In this document: one piece after another, positions 21,640 to 33,190 of the stretch
Position numbering within the stretch: the stretch's first letter is position 1
How the letters are laid out: each line of letters begins with the position of its first letter
NCBI GenBank assembly: GCA_022432975.1
Contig: CM039508.1
Span: 26,547,999 to 26,611,998 of the forward strand
Direction: 5' to 3'
Origin: Begonia masoniana
Lineage: Eukaryota > Streptophyta > Magnoliopsida > Cucurbitales > Begoniaceae
Length of the DNA: 64,000 bases
Translations under genes and position numbers: made by a program
Notes under the pieces: model-generated
Databases searched by the model: none
What the model saw: only the letters and a program-made list of their open reading frames with translations
What the model was told of the DNA's origin: nothing

Positions 21640-23325
21640 GATAAGGGCTTTGTCCGACCGAGCGTTTCTCCTTCGCTCCGGTTTTGTTTGTGAAAAAGAA
21701 GGACGGCTCTTTGCGAATGTGCGTGGATTATCGTGAGTTGAATAAGCTGACTATAAAGAACAAATACCCATTGCCAAGAATAGATGATCTATTTGACCAG
21801 TTGCAAGGGGCCACGGTATTCTCTAAGATTGATTTACGTTCTGGGTACTATCAGTTGAAGATTAGAGCTGAGGATGTACCAAAGACTGCCTTCAGAACGC
21901 GCTACGGGCACTACGAGTTTATGGTTATGTCGTTTGGTTTGACCAATGCCCCGGCCGCGTTTATGGACCTCATGAATCGAGTATTCCGGGAATTCTTGGA
22001 TAAGTTCGTGATAGTATTCATTGACGACATCTTAGTATATTCCCGAAACAACGAGGAGCACGCAGAGCACTTAAGGGCTGTTATGACTACTTTGAAGCGA
22101 CACCAGTTGTATGCTAAACTCTCTAAGTGCGAGTTCTGGTTGAGTCAAGTGAATTTCTTAGGCCATGTGATTTCGAAAGAAGGCGTTTCTGTGGATCCGG
22201 CCAAAATACAAGTGGTAAAAGAATGGCCTCGACCGAAAAACGCAAGTGACGTACGGAGTTTCGTTGGCCTAGCAGGGTATTATCGGAAATTTATTCAGGG
22301 GTTTTCGGTAATTGCTAAGCCTTTGACAAACTTGACGAAGAAAGAAGTAAAATACGAGTGGACTAAGGCGTGTGAAGAAAGCTTCCAAACTTTAAAGCGA
22401 AAGTTGACCACAGCGCCTTTGCTGACCCTACCAGTGGAGAATGGGGTGTACTGTATTTATTGTGACGCGTCCAAAGTCGGATTGGGATGCGTGTTGATGC
22501 AAGAAGGAAAGGTCATTGCCTATGCTTCGAGGCAATTGAAAGGTTATGAAGAAAACTACCCCACGCATGATTTAGAACTGGCAGCGGTTGTGTTCGCATT
22601 AAAAATATGGAGACACTACCTCTATGGACAGAAATGTGAAGTGTTTTCAGACCACAAAAGTTTAAAATACCTGTTTACACAGAAAGATTTGAATATGAGA
22701 CAGAGGAGATGGCTCGAATTTGTGAAAGACTACGACTTTGAAATCAAATATCATCCTGGAAAGGCGAATACAGTGGCAGATGCTTTGAGCAGAATGCCGA
22801 GAACAGAGGAGTCAGTTGCTTTCAGTATGTCAGCTTCGTTGAGAAAGGAGGTGCAAGGGTTTGAACTCGAGATAGTTCCAGAACTTTCAGCCCTTTTAGC
22901 TGACTTGACTATACGGCCTACTCTGTTGGACAAAATAAAGGAGGCTCAACAGTTAGATACAGAAGAGAAGATGTCTATAGTAGCAAAGTTATCAGTTGTG
23001 CCTTCCGATTTCAGTTACTCAATGGATGGTACTCTGAGATTTCGAGACCGTTTATATGTTCCAAATAACGAAGAGTTGAGAAAGTTGGTTATGTCCGAAG
23101 CACATTCGTCAATGTCCTCAGTGCATCCAGGTAACACTAAGATGTACCGAGACCTGAAAGTGTACTATTGGTGGCCGAATATGAAGCGTGATGTGGCCAG
23201 TTACGTACAATCTTGCCTGGTGTGCCAACAGGTAAAAGCAGAGCACCAAAGACCTGGTGGAATGTTGCAACCACTACCGATTCCCGAGTGGAAGTGGGAT
23301 CAAATTGTGATGGATTTCGTGGTTT
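21640..23325 (+). pseudogene. E6 reverse transcriptase, RNase H and integrase N-terminus
   Basis: A 547-residue open frame from 21684 follows a small deletion at about 21675 that removes the usual WG before [13 protein letters not shown] motifs: [48 protein letters not shown], and the catalytic FIDDILVYS. RNase [14 protein letters not shown], then [11 protein letters not shown] and [14 protein letters not shown]. Integrase zinc finger: [19 protein letters not shown] followed by [14 protein letters not shown]. The integrase catalytic core starts with VMDFVV and then hits a TGA at 23325. Length and domain order are normal for Tekay. The core continues in the next entry after two stops. Confidence 0.93.
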
Positions 23326-23327
23326 GA

Positions 23328-24374
23328 TTACCAAGGACAGTAAAGGGGCACGACAGTATATGAGTCGTTATTGATAGATTGACAAAAGCGGCTCATTTCT
23401 TGCCTGTCAAAATGACTTACACGATGAATCAATTTGCAGAACTCTATATCCAGGAGATTATTCGATTGCACGGGGTCCCTATGTCGATTGTTTCAGATCG
23501 GGATCCCAGATTTACTTCGAGATTTTGGAAGAGTTTACAAAGTGCCATGGGTACCAAGTTGACTTTCAGCACGGCATTCCACCCACAGACCGACGGACAG
23601 TCTGAAAGAACAATTCAGATACTCGAAGATATGCTGAGAGCCTGCGTGCTAGAGTTTCAGTCGTCGTGGAGCCGTTATTTACCTCTGATTGAATTTGCTT
23701 ATAATAACAGTTATCAGTCAACGATCGGAATGGCTCCATACGAAGCGCTTTATGGCAGAAAATGCAGGTCGCCGTTGTATTGGGACGAAGTGGGCGAAGC
23801 TAGATTGATTGGCCCTGAAATTTTACAACAATTGTCCGAAAAGGTTGCTTTGATTAGACAAAGAATGGAGACCGCGCAGAGTCGCCAAAAGAGCTACGCG
23901 GATCGAAGAAGACGAGATTTGGAATTTGTAGTTGGTGACGAAGTGTTTTTAAAGGTTTCGCCATTCAAGGGCGTAGTTCGTTTTGGTAAAAGAGGGAAGT
24001 TAAATCCACGGTTCGTCGGACCGTTTCAAATAACAGAAAGAATGGGAGCTACAGCTTATAGGCTTCAACTACCATTGTCTATGGAGGGCGTACATGATGT
24101 GTTCCACGTGTCGATGTTGAGGAAGTGCATACGGGACCCTACGCACGTGGTGGAACCAGTGAATCTTGAAATACGGCCAACTTTGACGTATGAAGAAAAG
24201 CCGGTACAGATTTTGGAATCTTCAGTTAAAATCCTGCGTAATAAGTCAATCCCTCTTGTTAAAGTATTATGGAGAAATCAAAACGTAGAGGAAGCGACGT
24301 GGGAGCGACAACAGGACATGATGGACAGATATCCAGATTTGTTCAGGTACGAAATTTTGGGGACAAAATTTTAA
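23328..24374 (+). pseudogene. E6 integrase core and chromodomain
   Basis: It is separated from the previous frame by stops at 23325 (normally Gly) and about 23361 (GHDSI-stop-VVIDR, normally Trp). The remaining 331-residue frame has SIVSDRDPRFTSRFW (second catalytic Asp), HPQTDGQSERTIQILEDML (catalytic Glu), the GPFQI...TAYRLQLP...VHDVFHVSMLRK C-terminal fold, and a chromodomain, VQILESSVKILRNKSIPLVK followed by VLWRNQNVEEATWERQQDMM. Chromodomains of this class steer integration towards heterochromatin. The frame closes 15 bp before the 3' LTR. Confidence 0.93.
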
Positions 24375-25542
24375 ATAAGGAGGGTAGGATGTAACACCCG
24401 AGAAATTCGTTTTAGGAATTTCGAACCTTAAGTTTCGAATTTTAATATTTTAAGCATCTTAGAGCAATAATTCGTAGAAATATTAAATGAAGTCCAAATG
24501 ATCATCGGGAAGTTTCGTTAGAGCCCTAAGAATAAATAGGAATATTTGGAGGAATAAGGGAATTTTGGAGAAGTTAAACCAAGGGATGAAATAGCGATTT
24601 AAGTTAAAGAGATATCAAAAGGGCAATTAGGTAAATTGTAAGTCAAATGTTATTAAAAGGCATAAGTCTTTCTCTCTCCCTCATTTTCTTCTTCTCCACG
24701 CACGAAAAGCTTCCCTCTCCCTCCTTTGGCGATTTCTTCCTTTCTCCATCGCCATCTCCACGGTTCAATCTTCCTTCCATTTTAGGCGATTTCTTCCTTC
24801 AAGTTTCTCCAACAAAACAACGTGCTAGGTAAGCTTTACGTTTTGGTTAAGTTTATTTGTGGTTTAGAGTGATTTTCGAGTTAGGGTTTGTGTAGAAAAT
24901 TAGGGGTTTTGTTAGAAATCGTTAGGATTAGTTATTTATTACTCATTGATGATGTTTAATGTTAAATCTAGGTTGTTGGGGTGGATTAATGGTGTTGGAT
25001 GATATTTAATGTTAAGTTTTGGTTGTTGGAGGTTGGAAAGAACACCATTAATGGAGTTTTAAGGCTAGCGAGCACCAAGTGCTCGATGAAATGCCCGAAA
25101 GAAAAGAAATAGAGTTTTTGGACGAGTTTGTCATAGCTCGAGAAGTCGATTTGTTAGATTTGGTGTTTGTGAGTCGATATTAATGGTTTGTTGTTAAATG
25201 CCCTAGGTAACTCAAGCTCAAAGGACGGTGCTCGGCTTATTTAGGATGCCAGGTAAGTGAGCGTTAGGCTTTCCGGCCACTAAGGCCCTACGTCGTGCAA
25301 TGTTGAAAATGTTGTTGGTTATGAAGGAAGTGGTCATACGGGTAGTTAAGGAACGACGGGTAGTTAAGTAGTGCCTTAGCGATTTAGGTAGCGTTCATTC
25401 GATAAGTTTTTCCTTACGTGTATGTTAGTGCTCATGTGATAGGTTTTTCCTTACGTGTATGTCTCCCCATGCATCATGTTTTAGTAAAGTGCATAAGAAT
25501 TGTTTATGAACATGTTTTTATGAAAAGTTAAATGATCGATGT

Positions 25543-25725
25543 ATGTTTCTCACGGGAGTATATGAATGGTTCTCACGGGAGTATATGAACGGTCCTCACG
25601 GGAGTATATGAACGGTTCTCACGGGAGTATATGAATGTTTCTCACGGGAGTATATGAATGTTTCTCACGGGAGTATATGAACGGTTCTCACGGGAGTAAA
25701 TGAAGGTTTCTTACAGGACCATGTT
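25543..25725. repeat. Ancestral-size 23-bp repeat array (about 7 copies) in E6 3' LTR
   Basis: Seven full units plus one degenerate unit, with mixed TGAATGTTTC, TGAATGGTTC and TGAACGGTCC variants. The right-hand order of variants matches the right end of the large array at 16383-18525. Confidence 0.93.
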
Positions 25726-26382
25726 TTTCACGGAACAAGAAGAAGGTTTTACGAAACGAAACTGTTTTACAAATGTCATGCATATATGAAATGTTACGTT
25801 TAGTACGCTCCTTACTAAGCATTAGGCTTAATGTAGTTATTGTATGATGTAGGTGACGAGAACGAAGGTGAGGAACCACCTTATGACGATCAAGTGTCGC
25901 GGTCGGTGGCGGAGCTCGTGGCGGTGGAGCGTGTTTTGGCAGGGCGGGTTTACTCATGGTTAGAAGTTTTTGAGAGTTTTGGTATTGTTTGGGATAATGA
26001 CGAATTGATGGATTTTTAGTACGTTTAGATATGTTATTAGGATGTTTGGAGACTGTATGGATAACGTAAAATGTTTTGTAAAATGTTTTGTGGATGTTTT
26101 TGATGTTTTAAAACAGGTAGGATTGTTAAACTTTTAAACGGAACCACGCGGTTCGTTTTTATGAAATTCAACTATATTTTAAAGTGATTTTGATTGGTTA
26201 TGAGTTTTGGGTAAATTTAGTGGGGAAGTGTTATGTGAGGAGTAAGTGATGATTATGTGAAGATTGAATGAAGAAGGAGAGGTAATTGAAGTGTTATCGT
26301 GTATTATGTGTTTTAGTGTTAAAGAAGTGAAGTGCAGGGGTAAAGTGAAGAAGTGAAAGAAGAAGAAAAGGGGGAGGAAGAG

Positions 26383-26603
26383 CTGCGCTCTCTGGAGAAA
26401 TTCCAGAGAGCGTGGCGATTGCTCGCCTCTGAGAGGCGAGCAATCGCCTCTCCCTCTGCCTGGCGAAGCAATTCGCCAGGCGAGGGGATAATCACCTGGA
26501 GGCGATTGCTCTCTAGGAGCAATCGCCTGCCAGCGCTTGCTCGCCAGGAGCAATCACTGGCTGGCGAGTAATCGCCAGTTTTCTGGCGATTACTCGCCAC
26601 CGG
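26383..26603. repeat. Hairpin-rich block in E6 3' LTR
   Basis: The partner of 19180-19408 with a few differences (for example CAGCGCTTGCTC in place of CAGCGATTGCTC). Confidence 0.85.
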
Positions 26604-26611
26604 TTCTGGAC

Positions 26612-26648
<37 letters not shown>

Positions 26649-26851
26649 CGGAATAAATATGTTTTAATTAAAAGATTTCTTTTATTAACTAATTGTTTTA
26701 ATAGTTTAAGTTTATTGTTTTAGTAATTGTTTTAAATGATTTACCAAACGAAGTTCGATCTCGATTTTGATTAGAGTTTCCGCTTAAGTACAGTTAAAGT
26801 AAAAGTTAAAAAAAAAAAAATAATGTGACATCACGGGTACGGGTCGTGACA

Positions 26852-27956
26852 TAGGGCATTCACATTGTATCCATCGTCAACAGATTCCAGTTCGAGAGAA
26901 GGAAGTCGGACGCCATTGGCAGACTGAAACGACTCAATCGAAGAAGGGTTTTCTTCTCTCCAAAATATCCAGACAATCCTCCACCATGAGCTTCTTTAAG
27001 GAGGCATTGTCTCAGACTGCAATTAGGGATACACAATTTTCCGCCTTTTAACAAAAATCCATCAACAATATTATATCCTCCTTCAACTTTGTTTTGACAA
27101 TTTAGGTAGGGCGTTCCAAAATCCTTGTCAGATTCATACATAGTCTTGATCCATTCAAATCTAAAAAATCAGACGCCTAATTCCGTTAAGAGGATACGTC
27201 TTCGTGATAGAGCGTCGGCAACGGTGTTATCAGATCCTTTCAAATATTTAAAAATATATGGAAATCTCTCCAAGAATTCCACCCATTTGGCATGTCTTTT
27301 GTTGAGTTTGTATTGACTTTTATTGTGTTTAAGGGATTGATGGTCAGAATGGATCACAAACTCTTTTGATAGAAGATAATGTTGCCAGTGCTCAATAGCT
27401 CTTATCACGGCATAAAACTCCTTGTCGTATGTGGAGTAGTTTAGTGCAGCTCCTTTCAATTTCTTGCTAAAATCTGCAAGAGGTTTACCATCTTGCATCA
27501 ATACAGCTCCAATGCCAATTCCAGAGGCATCACTCTTAATCTTGAAAACCTTATTGAAATCGGGAAGTGATAACACCGGGGATTGACAAAGTTTCTCTTT
27601 AATTAGGTCGAAGCTACTTTGACAAGCGGGGGTCCAATTAAAATCCACTTTTTTCTTCGTGAGATCGGTAATAGGAGCTACATGAGAACTGAAGTCTTTA
27701 TTAAACCTCCTATAAAAAGAGGCTAATCCATGAAAGCTAGGGACTTCAATAATACTATTTGGTGTGGGCCAATCTTTGATGGCTTTAACTTTATCTTCGT
27801 CCGCTTCCAAGCCATCTTTGGAAATAATGAAGTCAAAAAAGTAAACTTTCTCTTGACCAAACGAGCATTTACTCAAATTTCCAAACAGTTTAGCTCGACG
27901 GAGAGTTTGAAAAAGCATCCTGAGATTGTTGACATGTTGTGGAAGGTCGGGGCTAT
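26852..27956 (-). pseudogene. E4 (Reina-type) RT end, RNase H and start of integrase
   Basis: On the minus strand the frame enters from the E3 junction as [16 protein letters not shown] (joining YFDDILVYS at 35585) and continues [40 protein letters not shown], RNase H ([36 protein letters not shown]), a stop at about 27166, then the integrase zinc-finger region (GFLLKGGKLCIPNCSLRQ, EAHGGGLSGYFG). It breaks off at 26852 where E6 was inserted. Catalytic core, chromodomain and the 3' LTR of E4 are not found left of E6, so they were lost at the 16383 breakpoint. Reina assignment rests on KSDASG, HGGGL and the RT wording. Confidence 0.88.
27952..27956. repeat. Left target-site duplication of E3 (GCTAT)
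   Basis: GCTAT precedes TGACATGCC at 27957 and recurs at 35585-35589 after GTGTCA. Removing E3 and one copy restores the E4 RT frame across [19 protein letters not shown]. Confidence 0.93.
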
Positions 27957-28082
27957 TGACATGCCATGGAGGCCCAATATAAAATCTCTAATTGAGGCCC
28001 AAAATTTACTTATCATTTTTATTAATGGGTTTGCTTTCCTTGCAGGAGTTGATTTTATTGGAGACCTCTCGTGGAGCACTTG

Positions 28083-28754
28083 TGTAACGACCCCTCATCC
28101 CAGCAAGATATTGTCCGCTTCGGGGATCGGGCCGCAGCCCAATATCCTCCCCTCACGGCTTTGTTTGGCGAGAGCACTTCCCGGGAGGTCACCCAACCTG
28201 GAATTACTCTCGCCGGAGTACGCTTAACTTCGGAGTTCTTATGGGATCCGTTGTCAATTGTGCTCCAAAACGGCTCGTAATGGGGTCGTTACAAATGGTA
28301 TCAAAGCCTGTACCCAACCGGAATTGTGGCCAACGAGGACGTTGGGCCCCCAAGGGGGGGTGATTGTGATGACCCGAATCTGTAAGTCCCGAATTTGTAC
28401 TGGTACAATAGCTGCACGAACCGGAACCCGGATGACGGTACGTCCGCGCGGGCGAGCCGGAAGGTGACAGGTCGTAAAGAGGGGGTCGTCACAATCCCAC
28501 AGCGCTTGGGGAAGTATGTGGAAATGAAACATATGTAAGAGATCCCTCCCAAGATAGCAAGACTCGTTTTGGAGCTCAATTGACAACGGATCCCATAAGA
28601 ACTCCGAAGTTAAGAGGGCTTCGGCAAGAGTAATTTCAGGTTGGGTGACCTTCCGGGAAGTGCTCTTGCCAAACAAAGCCGTGAGGGGAGGATATTGGGC
28701 TGCGGCCCAATCCCCGGAGCGGACAATATCTTGCTGGGATGAGGGGTCGTTACA
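28083..28754. mobile_element. Cassandra-like TRIM carrying 5S rRNA sequence, LTR copies in inverted orientation
   Basis: A 672-bp insertion with perfect 5-bp target duplications ACTTG (28078-28082 and 28755-28759). The left arm (28083-28294) starts TGTAACGACCCC, ends GGGGTCGTTACA, and is followed by a primer site (ATGGTATCAAAGCC, 28297-28310) and a polypurine-like run (CCAAGGGGGGG, about 28350-28360). The right end (28754 back to about 28568) is an inverted, not direct, copy of the same LTR. Both arms contain 5S rRNA-derived sequence, including GGATCCCAT, AACTCCGAAGTTAAG and GGTTGGGTGACC; it is antisense on the left and sense on the right. 5S sequence inside the LTR is the hallmark of Cassandra. 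The middle (28368-28490) also has inverted ends (TGTGATGACCC/GGGTCGTCACA). No coding capacity. Confidence 0.82.
28168..28254 (-). pseudogene. 5S rRNA-derived segment in left Cassandra arm
   Basis: The minus strand reads GGATCCCATAAGAACTCCG, AAGTTAAGCGTACTCCGGCG, then CCAGGTTGGGTGACCTCCCG, covering roughly the last three quarters of 5S rRNA including the box A and box C control regions. It keeps the usual TTAAGCGT box A, unlike the array at 57165-63168. The matching sense copy is at about 28587-28672. Confidence 0.8.
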
Positions 28755-29525
28755 ACTTGGATGGAGTCACCATTTGGCCCATGGGAATTTATCTTCCCAG
28801 CCCGTTAAATTGTAATTTTGTTTTAAACTTATTTGGCATACATTAGCCTTTATTGTATGAATTATTATATTTGTATCATGTATTAGATTGTGTGGTTAGG
28901 GTTAGATGAATGTGGTGGATTATGGGTTGAAGACTTGGCCATCCAAGTTAAGAAGCTCTCAACACTTAAAGATTTTCTATTCAATAAATGGAGCCCAAAG
29001 GAAACCATAGCCCAAAGAAGAGCCCACATTTTAATGTATGATTTTGCAGGTACAAGAGTTAGTAGCAACATGGATCAAAGACTTGGCAAAATCTCAACCA
29101 TTGGCTAAGCAATGGCTCGGATCAAGTTGGGCTGCAATCTGCCGCGCGAGCAGGCAGGGGAGCTGGCTTCAGGCAGGCGCGCACGGGCAAGACATCAGCC
29201 GTCGGATGAAGCGCATCAGATCAGGCGCGCGGGCAGCAGCGATCGGCAGAGGGTAGGCGCGCGGGCAGCATCATTTGGCGCCATTGGATGCACGCACTCG
29301 GAATCGCCAGCATGGAAATAGGAGGCGTGCATGGATCAGCGCTCAGTGACGTTGATTGCGTGCAGCACTGGGCGATCTGGGCTGCCAGATTGGCGCGCTC
29401 CTGCGCCATCCAATCAACAGCGCGCGCGCGACTCCTCCTCTCTTAGCCATCCGATCTTGATTTCATCCAAAGGCCACCATTCACTCTTCCAACCCATGCG
29501 AAACCCTAATCCACCTTAGGTTGTC

Positions 29526-29532
29526 TATAAAT
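29526..29532 (+). promoter_or_regulatory. TATA box of the E3 5' LTR
   Basis: TATAAAT, followed by GCATAGCATTGGTG. The same block occurs in the 3' LTR (34921-34927) and, on the minus strand, in E5 and the solo LTR. It sits after the GC-rich stretch and before the R/U5-like region ending in GTGTCA. Confidence 0.7.
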
Positions 29533-30191
29533 GCATAGCATTGGTGTATGTAAAAGAACTTTTGCCCAATTTATAAAATAACTCTTTTTCCCTACACTTT
29601 GTGTTGGTTTGCCTTTGGGTTTTCTCGGTTCTTGAATCAAGTGGAGTAGCCCTCCATTGTTAGCCTAGCTTGGGTTGCTAGGTTAACTCTTACCTCCTTC
29701 CCTCGCCTTTCTCCATTGGGAGTTAGGAGTTGAGGACGAAAACCTAGGCCTACGGTGGTCGTTTTCCTTCAGGAAAACGTGCACCCGAGAGCTCAAACGT
29801 AAGATAGCTCCTTGGATCCGCCAAAGGTATTTCTATTCTCATCTTTTCCATCATATTTTCACACACTTATCACTCTTTAAATTTCGGCCATCACTTCACA
29901 CACTTCACCATTTAATTTCTTGCATTTTCTCTTCATCTCCTTCATCATGTTCTTCACGATTTTCACACACTTCACTCCATCTTTATCTTGTTACTTTCCT
30001 TCACATTTCATGTCATTTAATCACCTTAATAATCGGCCATCTTAATCACACACCTTCACCTTCATTTATTTGCATTTTATTCTCCTTTCTTCCCTCTTTA
30101 TTTTCGTTTTTTGCACAACACTTTCACCCGAGCACTTTTGAATATTTTGTGGGTATTACATGGCCCCTTTCCTAAGGGCCTCTGTGTCAAG

Positions 30192-30204
30192 TGGTATCAG
30201 AGAC
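30192..30204 (+). other. Primer-binding site of E3 (initiator tRNA-Met)
   Basis: TGGTATCAGAGAC begins three bases after the LTR end GTGTCA. Confidence 0.9.
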
Positions 30205-31439
30205 AAGGTGCTTCCACGATGCGTTTTAGTTGTCTTCGGCATTAGCCAAAAGTTGACACAAAACTGGGAAGCCGCTCTTTCATTCTAGCATTATTTTCTA
30301 TTCTAACTTTGTGCTATCTTGTGCTATGAATATCTTAATATTTACTGCCATTATTCTTGACATTTAATAGCTTAAAATATTAAGGAAAAATGTGGTATGC
30401 ATTGTGGCAAAGATCGGCCAAGGTAAGATAAAACTTCCCCTCGGTTTTGTGTTTGTTTGCTTCTCGGATTTTGCCTATTTTTGCTTCAATTTTTTGCTTG
30501 TTCAAATCTCGGATTTTCTTCATCTACATGATCTATGTTTGAACCATGTTTGCACCTAAATATTTGTCCATTAACTAGAGATTAAATCTGAAATTTTGGA
30601 TGTATAAACTCGACCCTAAAACTATTGCTATAAAATCAGTTTACATGGTTGTTTCTCTTCTCGGTTTTGGACTACAATTGTTTCGGTTTTTGGTCTATTT
30701 TTTGGTTCGGTTTCTTTATCATTTTAGCATGTTTTGAACCGTGAAAGACATCTAAATATTGGCAAGTAACTTGATAAAAATTCTGAAAATATTGGTGCAT
30801 GAAATCGGCTCTAAGCTAATGCTATAAAAGTTGGTTTACTTGATTATACATTCTCGGTTTGCTATTATGCTTATGCTCGATTTTTATGGTCTATTGCTGA
30901 ATGTTTGCACTTGAATTTAGCTTATGAATCTACTATTATGTGGTTGTAGTTGAGTACATAAAATTGATTTTCAAATTTGTAGCGACATTGAGCTAAAAAT
31001 CGGTTATGTTGGAAATTATGTCACATGAAAAATTCTGCTATATAACTTGAAATGTTAACTTGTTCAAACTTGTGATTTAATATATTTCCTTGCTGTTTTT
31101 GAAGTTATTTAGTTGGTATTAATATTAATTTGAGTGATTCTAATTTAAAGTTGATAACTTGGTTGAATTTGGTTGAAAATAGTGGTATTAAACGTTTCTT
31201 GAAAATTTCATTTCTAAGATAGTTGCTAAGTGCTATTGAAACTTCTAAATTGTTTTGTTGATTTCAAAATTTTAAATGTTAAGTTTGAGCATGCTTATTC
31301 TCTTATTGTCTTAGCTAGGAAACATTCCTTAGTACTTAAAATTTTCCTAAGACACTAAAGAGATAATCACCTCACTAATTTAGGATGAAACAATTTAGAG
31401 AGAATTAAAATTTGAATTTTAACAACCTAGCACTTAACT
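30205..31439 (+). other. AT-rich 5' leader of E3
   Basis: About 1.2 kb of T-rich sequence with recurring CTCGGTTTT/TTCGGTTT phrases and no sustained ORF. The equivalent leaders of E4 (46757-47335, shorter) and E5 (54613-55656) have the same composition, so leader structure is a shared feature of this family. Confidence 0.65.
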
Positions 31440-32655
31440 ATGACTAATAAAAGTGGATTTGCACGTGATACACCATACCAAGAGACTAATTGAATTAGGG
31501 ACACTCCTCCTCCTGAACACACACATCACGAGGGTGAGACTAGCATGCAAGGTGGCATGCAAGGACAAATCAATGCCTTAACGGGCTTGGTTACTAACTT
31601 CACCCAACAAATCAAGGACGTTTCCCTTGAGATAGCCCAATTTAGGAACACATGAACAATCCTCCCCGACGAGAATCCCATTAACGAGATCCTTCACGAG
31701 AGACCTCCTCTAGGATTATACCCGAGCGTCCTAGATATCGTACCCCTTTCCAACAACCCTTAGAGGAAGAAGAATGGGCTGCACCCCAAAGAAGGAGACC
31801 CCGTTATGATTCGGAGGATGAGGAATGGACGAGAGATGATGAAGAGCAATACCGTCCTAATCCTTGAAGTGATAGTGACGACCTCCGTAACGTTAAGATT
31901 ACAATTCTCCCTTTCAATGAAGCGTGTGACGGGTACATATATTTAGATTGGGTTGATAAGGTCGAGAGAGTTTTTGAATGCCATGATTACTCCGAGAGAG
32001 TAAAAATACAATTAGCCTCCCTTGAACTTACGGGCCACGTTGCACTATGGTTGTCCAACCTCAAAGCCCAAAGAATGAGAACCCTAGGTTACTCCGTCTC
32101 AACTTGGAATTCCATGAAAGACCTAATGCACCATAGGTTCATCCCCCGACATTATAAACACGAACTCTTCGATAAACTCCACAATCTTAAGCAAAATAGC
32201 CTCACGATAAATGAATACCTTACCGAATTTGAGACTCTGAATATGCGATGTGCTATTGACGATCCTGAGGAACAAATCATCGCTAGGTTTCTAAGAGGAT
32301 TAAATCGTGAAATAGGCGATGCCGTTGAAATGCAACAACTAGAGACGATGGACTTAGTCATACAATTATCCCTTACGGTGGAAAGGCAAGTGAAGAGGAA
32401 GCGTAAGACCGACTTGCCTGACAAATTTTCACCACGAAATTTCAATTCTGACAAATCTGCCCTAAAGCAAGAAGACAAGAGGCCATTCAATCATAATTGG
32501 CTTCCTAAAGGATCAAACACCACTCACAATCCCGCACCCGCAAACAAAACCCAAGAAAATCAACCAAAAGGACCAAGAGCACGTGGTGTTCAATGTTTCA
32601 AATGTTTAGGAAAATGACACTATGCTAATGAATGCACTAACCGCCGTGTGATGGT
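31440..32655 (+). pseudogene. E3 gag with zinc knuckle, several stops
   Basis: Starts MTNKSGFARDTPYQETN and hits a TGA where E4 and E5 have Arg. The remainder matches E4 and E5 gag: DWVDKVERVFECHDYSERVK, IQLASLELTGH, MKDLMHHRFIPRHYKHELFD, LKQNSLTINEYLTEFETLNM. The longest open piece is 32051-32617. The knuckle CFKCLGK-stop-HYANEC has Gly replaced by TGA at about 32618. Several of the lesions are C-to-T or G-to-A changes, which suits decay after methylation. Confidence 0.88.
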
Positions 32656-32799
32656 CATTAAGGAATCAACGGGTAAATGGGAGAGTGAGGAAGATGAATG
32701 ACAATATAATAAGGTTGAAGAGGAAGTAGTAGAAAAGAGTGACCAAGAAGCCGATGAGTGCACGGTTCAAGAGGGACCTCTACTACTTGTTATAAGATG

Positions 32800-33190
32800 A
32801 GCGTTAATATCGAAAAATGCATACAAGGACTGTCAACGTGAAAATCTTTTCCAAAGCCGTTGTGCAGTAAAAGATATGGTTTGTTCGTTAATAATTGACG
32901 GAGGAAGTTGCATCAATGTGGCCTCCCAAGACATGGTCAGTAAATTAGGGCTAGAAACTGTTAACCACCCTACTCCATACAAACTTAAGTGGTTGGACGA
33001 TAGAAATGACCACGTGATAACTAAGCAAGTGACCGTAGACTTCACTATAGGAAAATACAAGGACTCGGTTGTTTGTGACGTTGTCCTAATGAGTGCCAGC
33101 CATATACTATTGGGACGACCATGCATTATGACCATAGAGTACGCTACGACGGATTCCTCAATCGATACACCTTTAACTTTGGAGAGAGAA
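32800..33190 (+). pseudogene. E3 aspartic protease
   Basis: Sequence around 32876-33120 reads SLIIDGGSCINVASQDMVSK, WLDDRNDHVITKQVTVDFTI, SASHILLGRP. The IDGG site is the Reina form of the D(S/T)G catalytic triad, and LLGRP is the second conserved protease block. A frameshift near 33120 puts the following residues (RVRYDGFLNRYTFNFG) into another frame. It would cleave the gag polyprotein. Confidence 0.85.

Larger units (their letters stand above)
16383..26851 (+). mobile_element. E6: Tekay-type chromovirus, 5' LTR truncated
   Basis: A plus-strand Ty3/gypsy element in the order LTR remnant (16383-19647), tRNA-Met primer site (19654), gag, protease, RT, RNase H, integrase, chromodomain, polypurine tract (AATAAGGAGGGTAGGA at 24374-24389), 3' LTR (24390-26851). 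Tekay assignment rests on the RT and integrase wording and on the C-terminal chromodomain. The first 1.15 kb of the 5' LTR is absent. At the right edge the flank TAGGG (26852) continues the Reina integrase of E4. No matching left target duplication exists because the left junction is a breakpoint. The two LTRs differ at roughly one base in fifty where both exist. Confidence 0.9.
24390..26851 (+). repeat. 3' LTR of E6 (2462 bp)
   Basis: Starts TGTAACACCCGAG directly after the polypurine tract and ends GGGTCGTGACA. It holds the complete 5' portion that the other LTR lacks, a seven-copy version of the 23-bp repeat (25543-25725), a hairpin block (26383-26603), and poly-A tracts at about 26617-26643 and 26810-26820. 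A CT-rich stretch at 24665-24740, after TTATTAAAAGGC, could mark the promoter and transcript start. Confidence 0.93.
27957..30189 (+). repeat. 5' LTR of E3, containing a nested 672-bp element
   Basis: Starts TGACATGCCATGGAGGCCC and ends GGGCCTCTGTGTCA. Its TATA box is at 29526-29532. The GC-rich U3-like stretch 29140-29440 has many GCGCGC motifs. The Cassandra-like insertion occupies 28083-28754; the 3' LTR shows the empty site at 34151-34160. Confidence 0.92.

Noticed and set aside
19783..24374. Integrated pararetrovirus or another plant virus
   Set aside because: There are paired LTRs, a tRNA-Met primer site, an integrase and a chromodomain; no movement-protein or caulimovirus coat motif is seen.
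28811..30189. LTR of E3 starting at TGTAATTTTG (28811 and 34209)
   Set aside because: The homology between the two LTRs extends further left to TGACATGCC (27957 and 34032), where the GCTAT target duplication sits.
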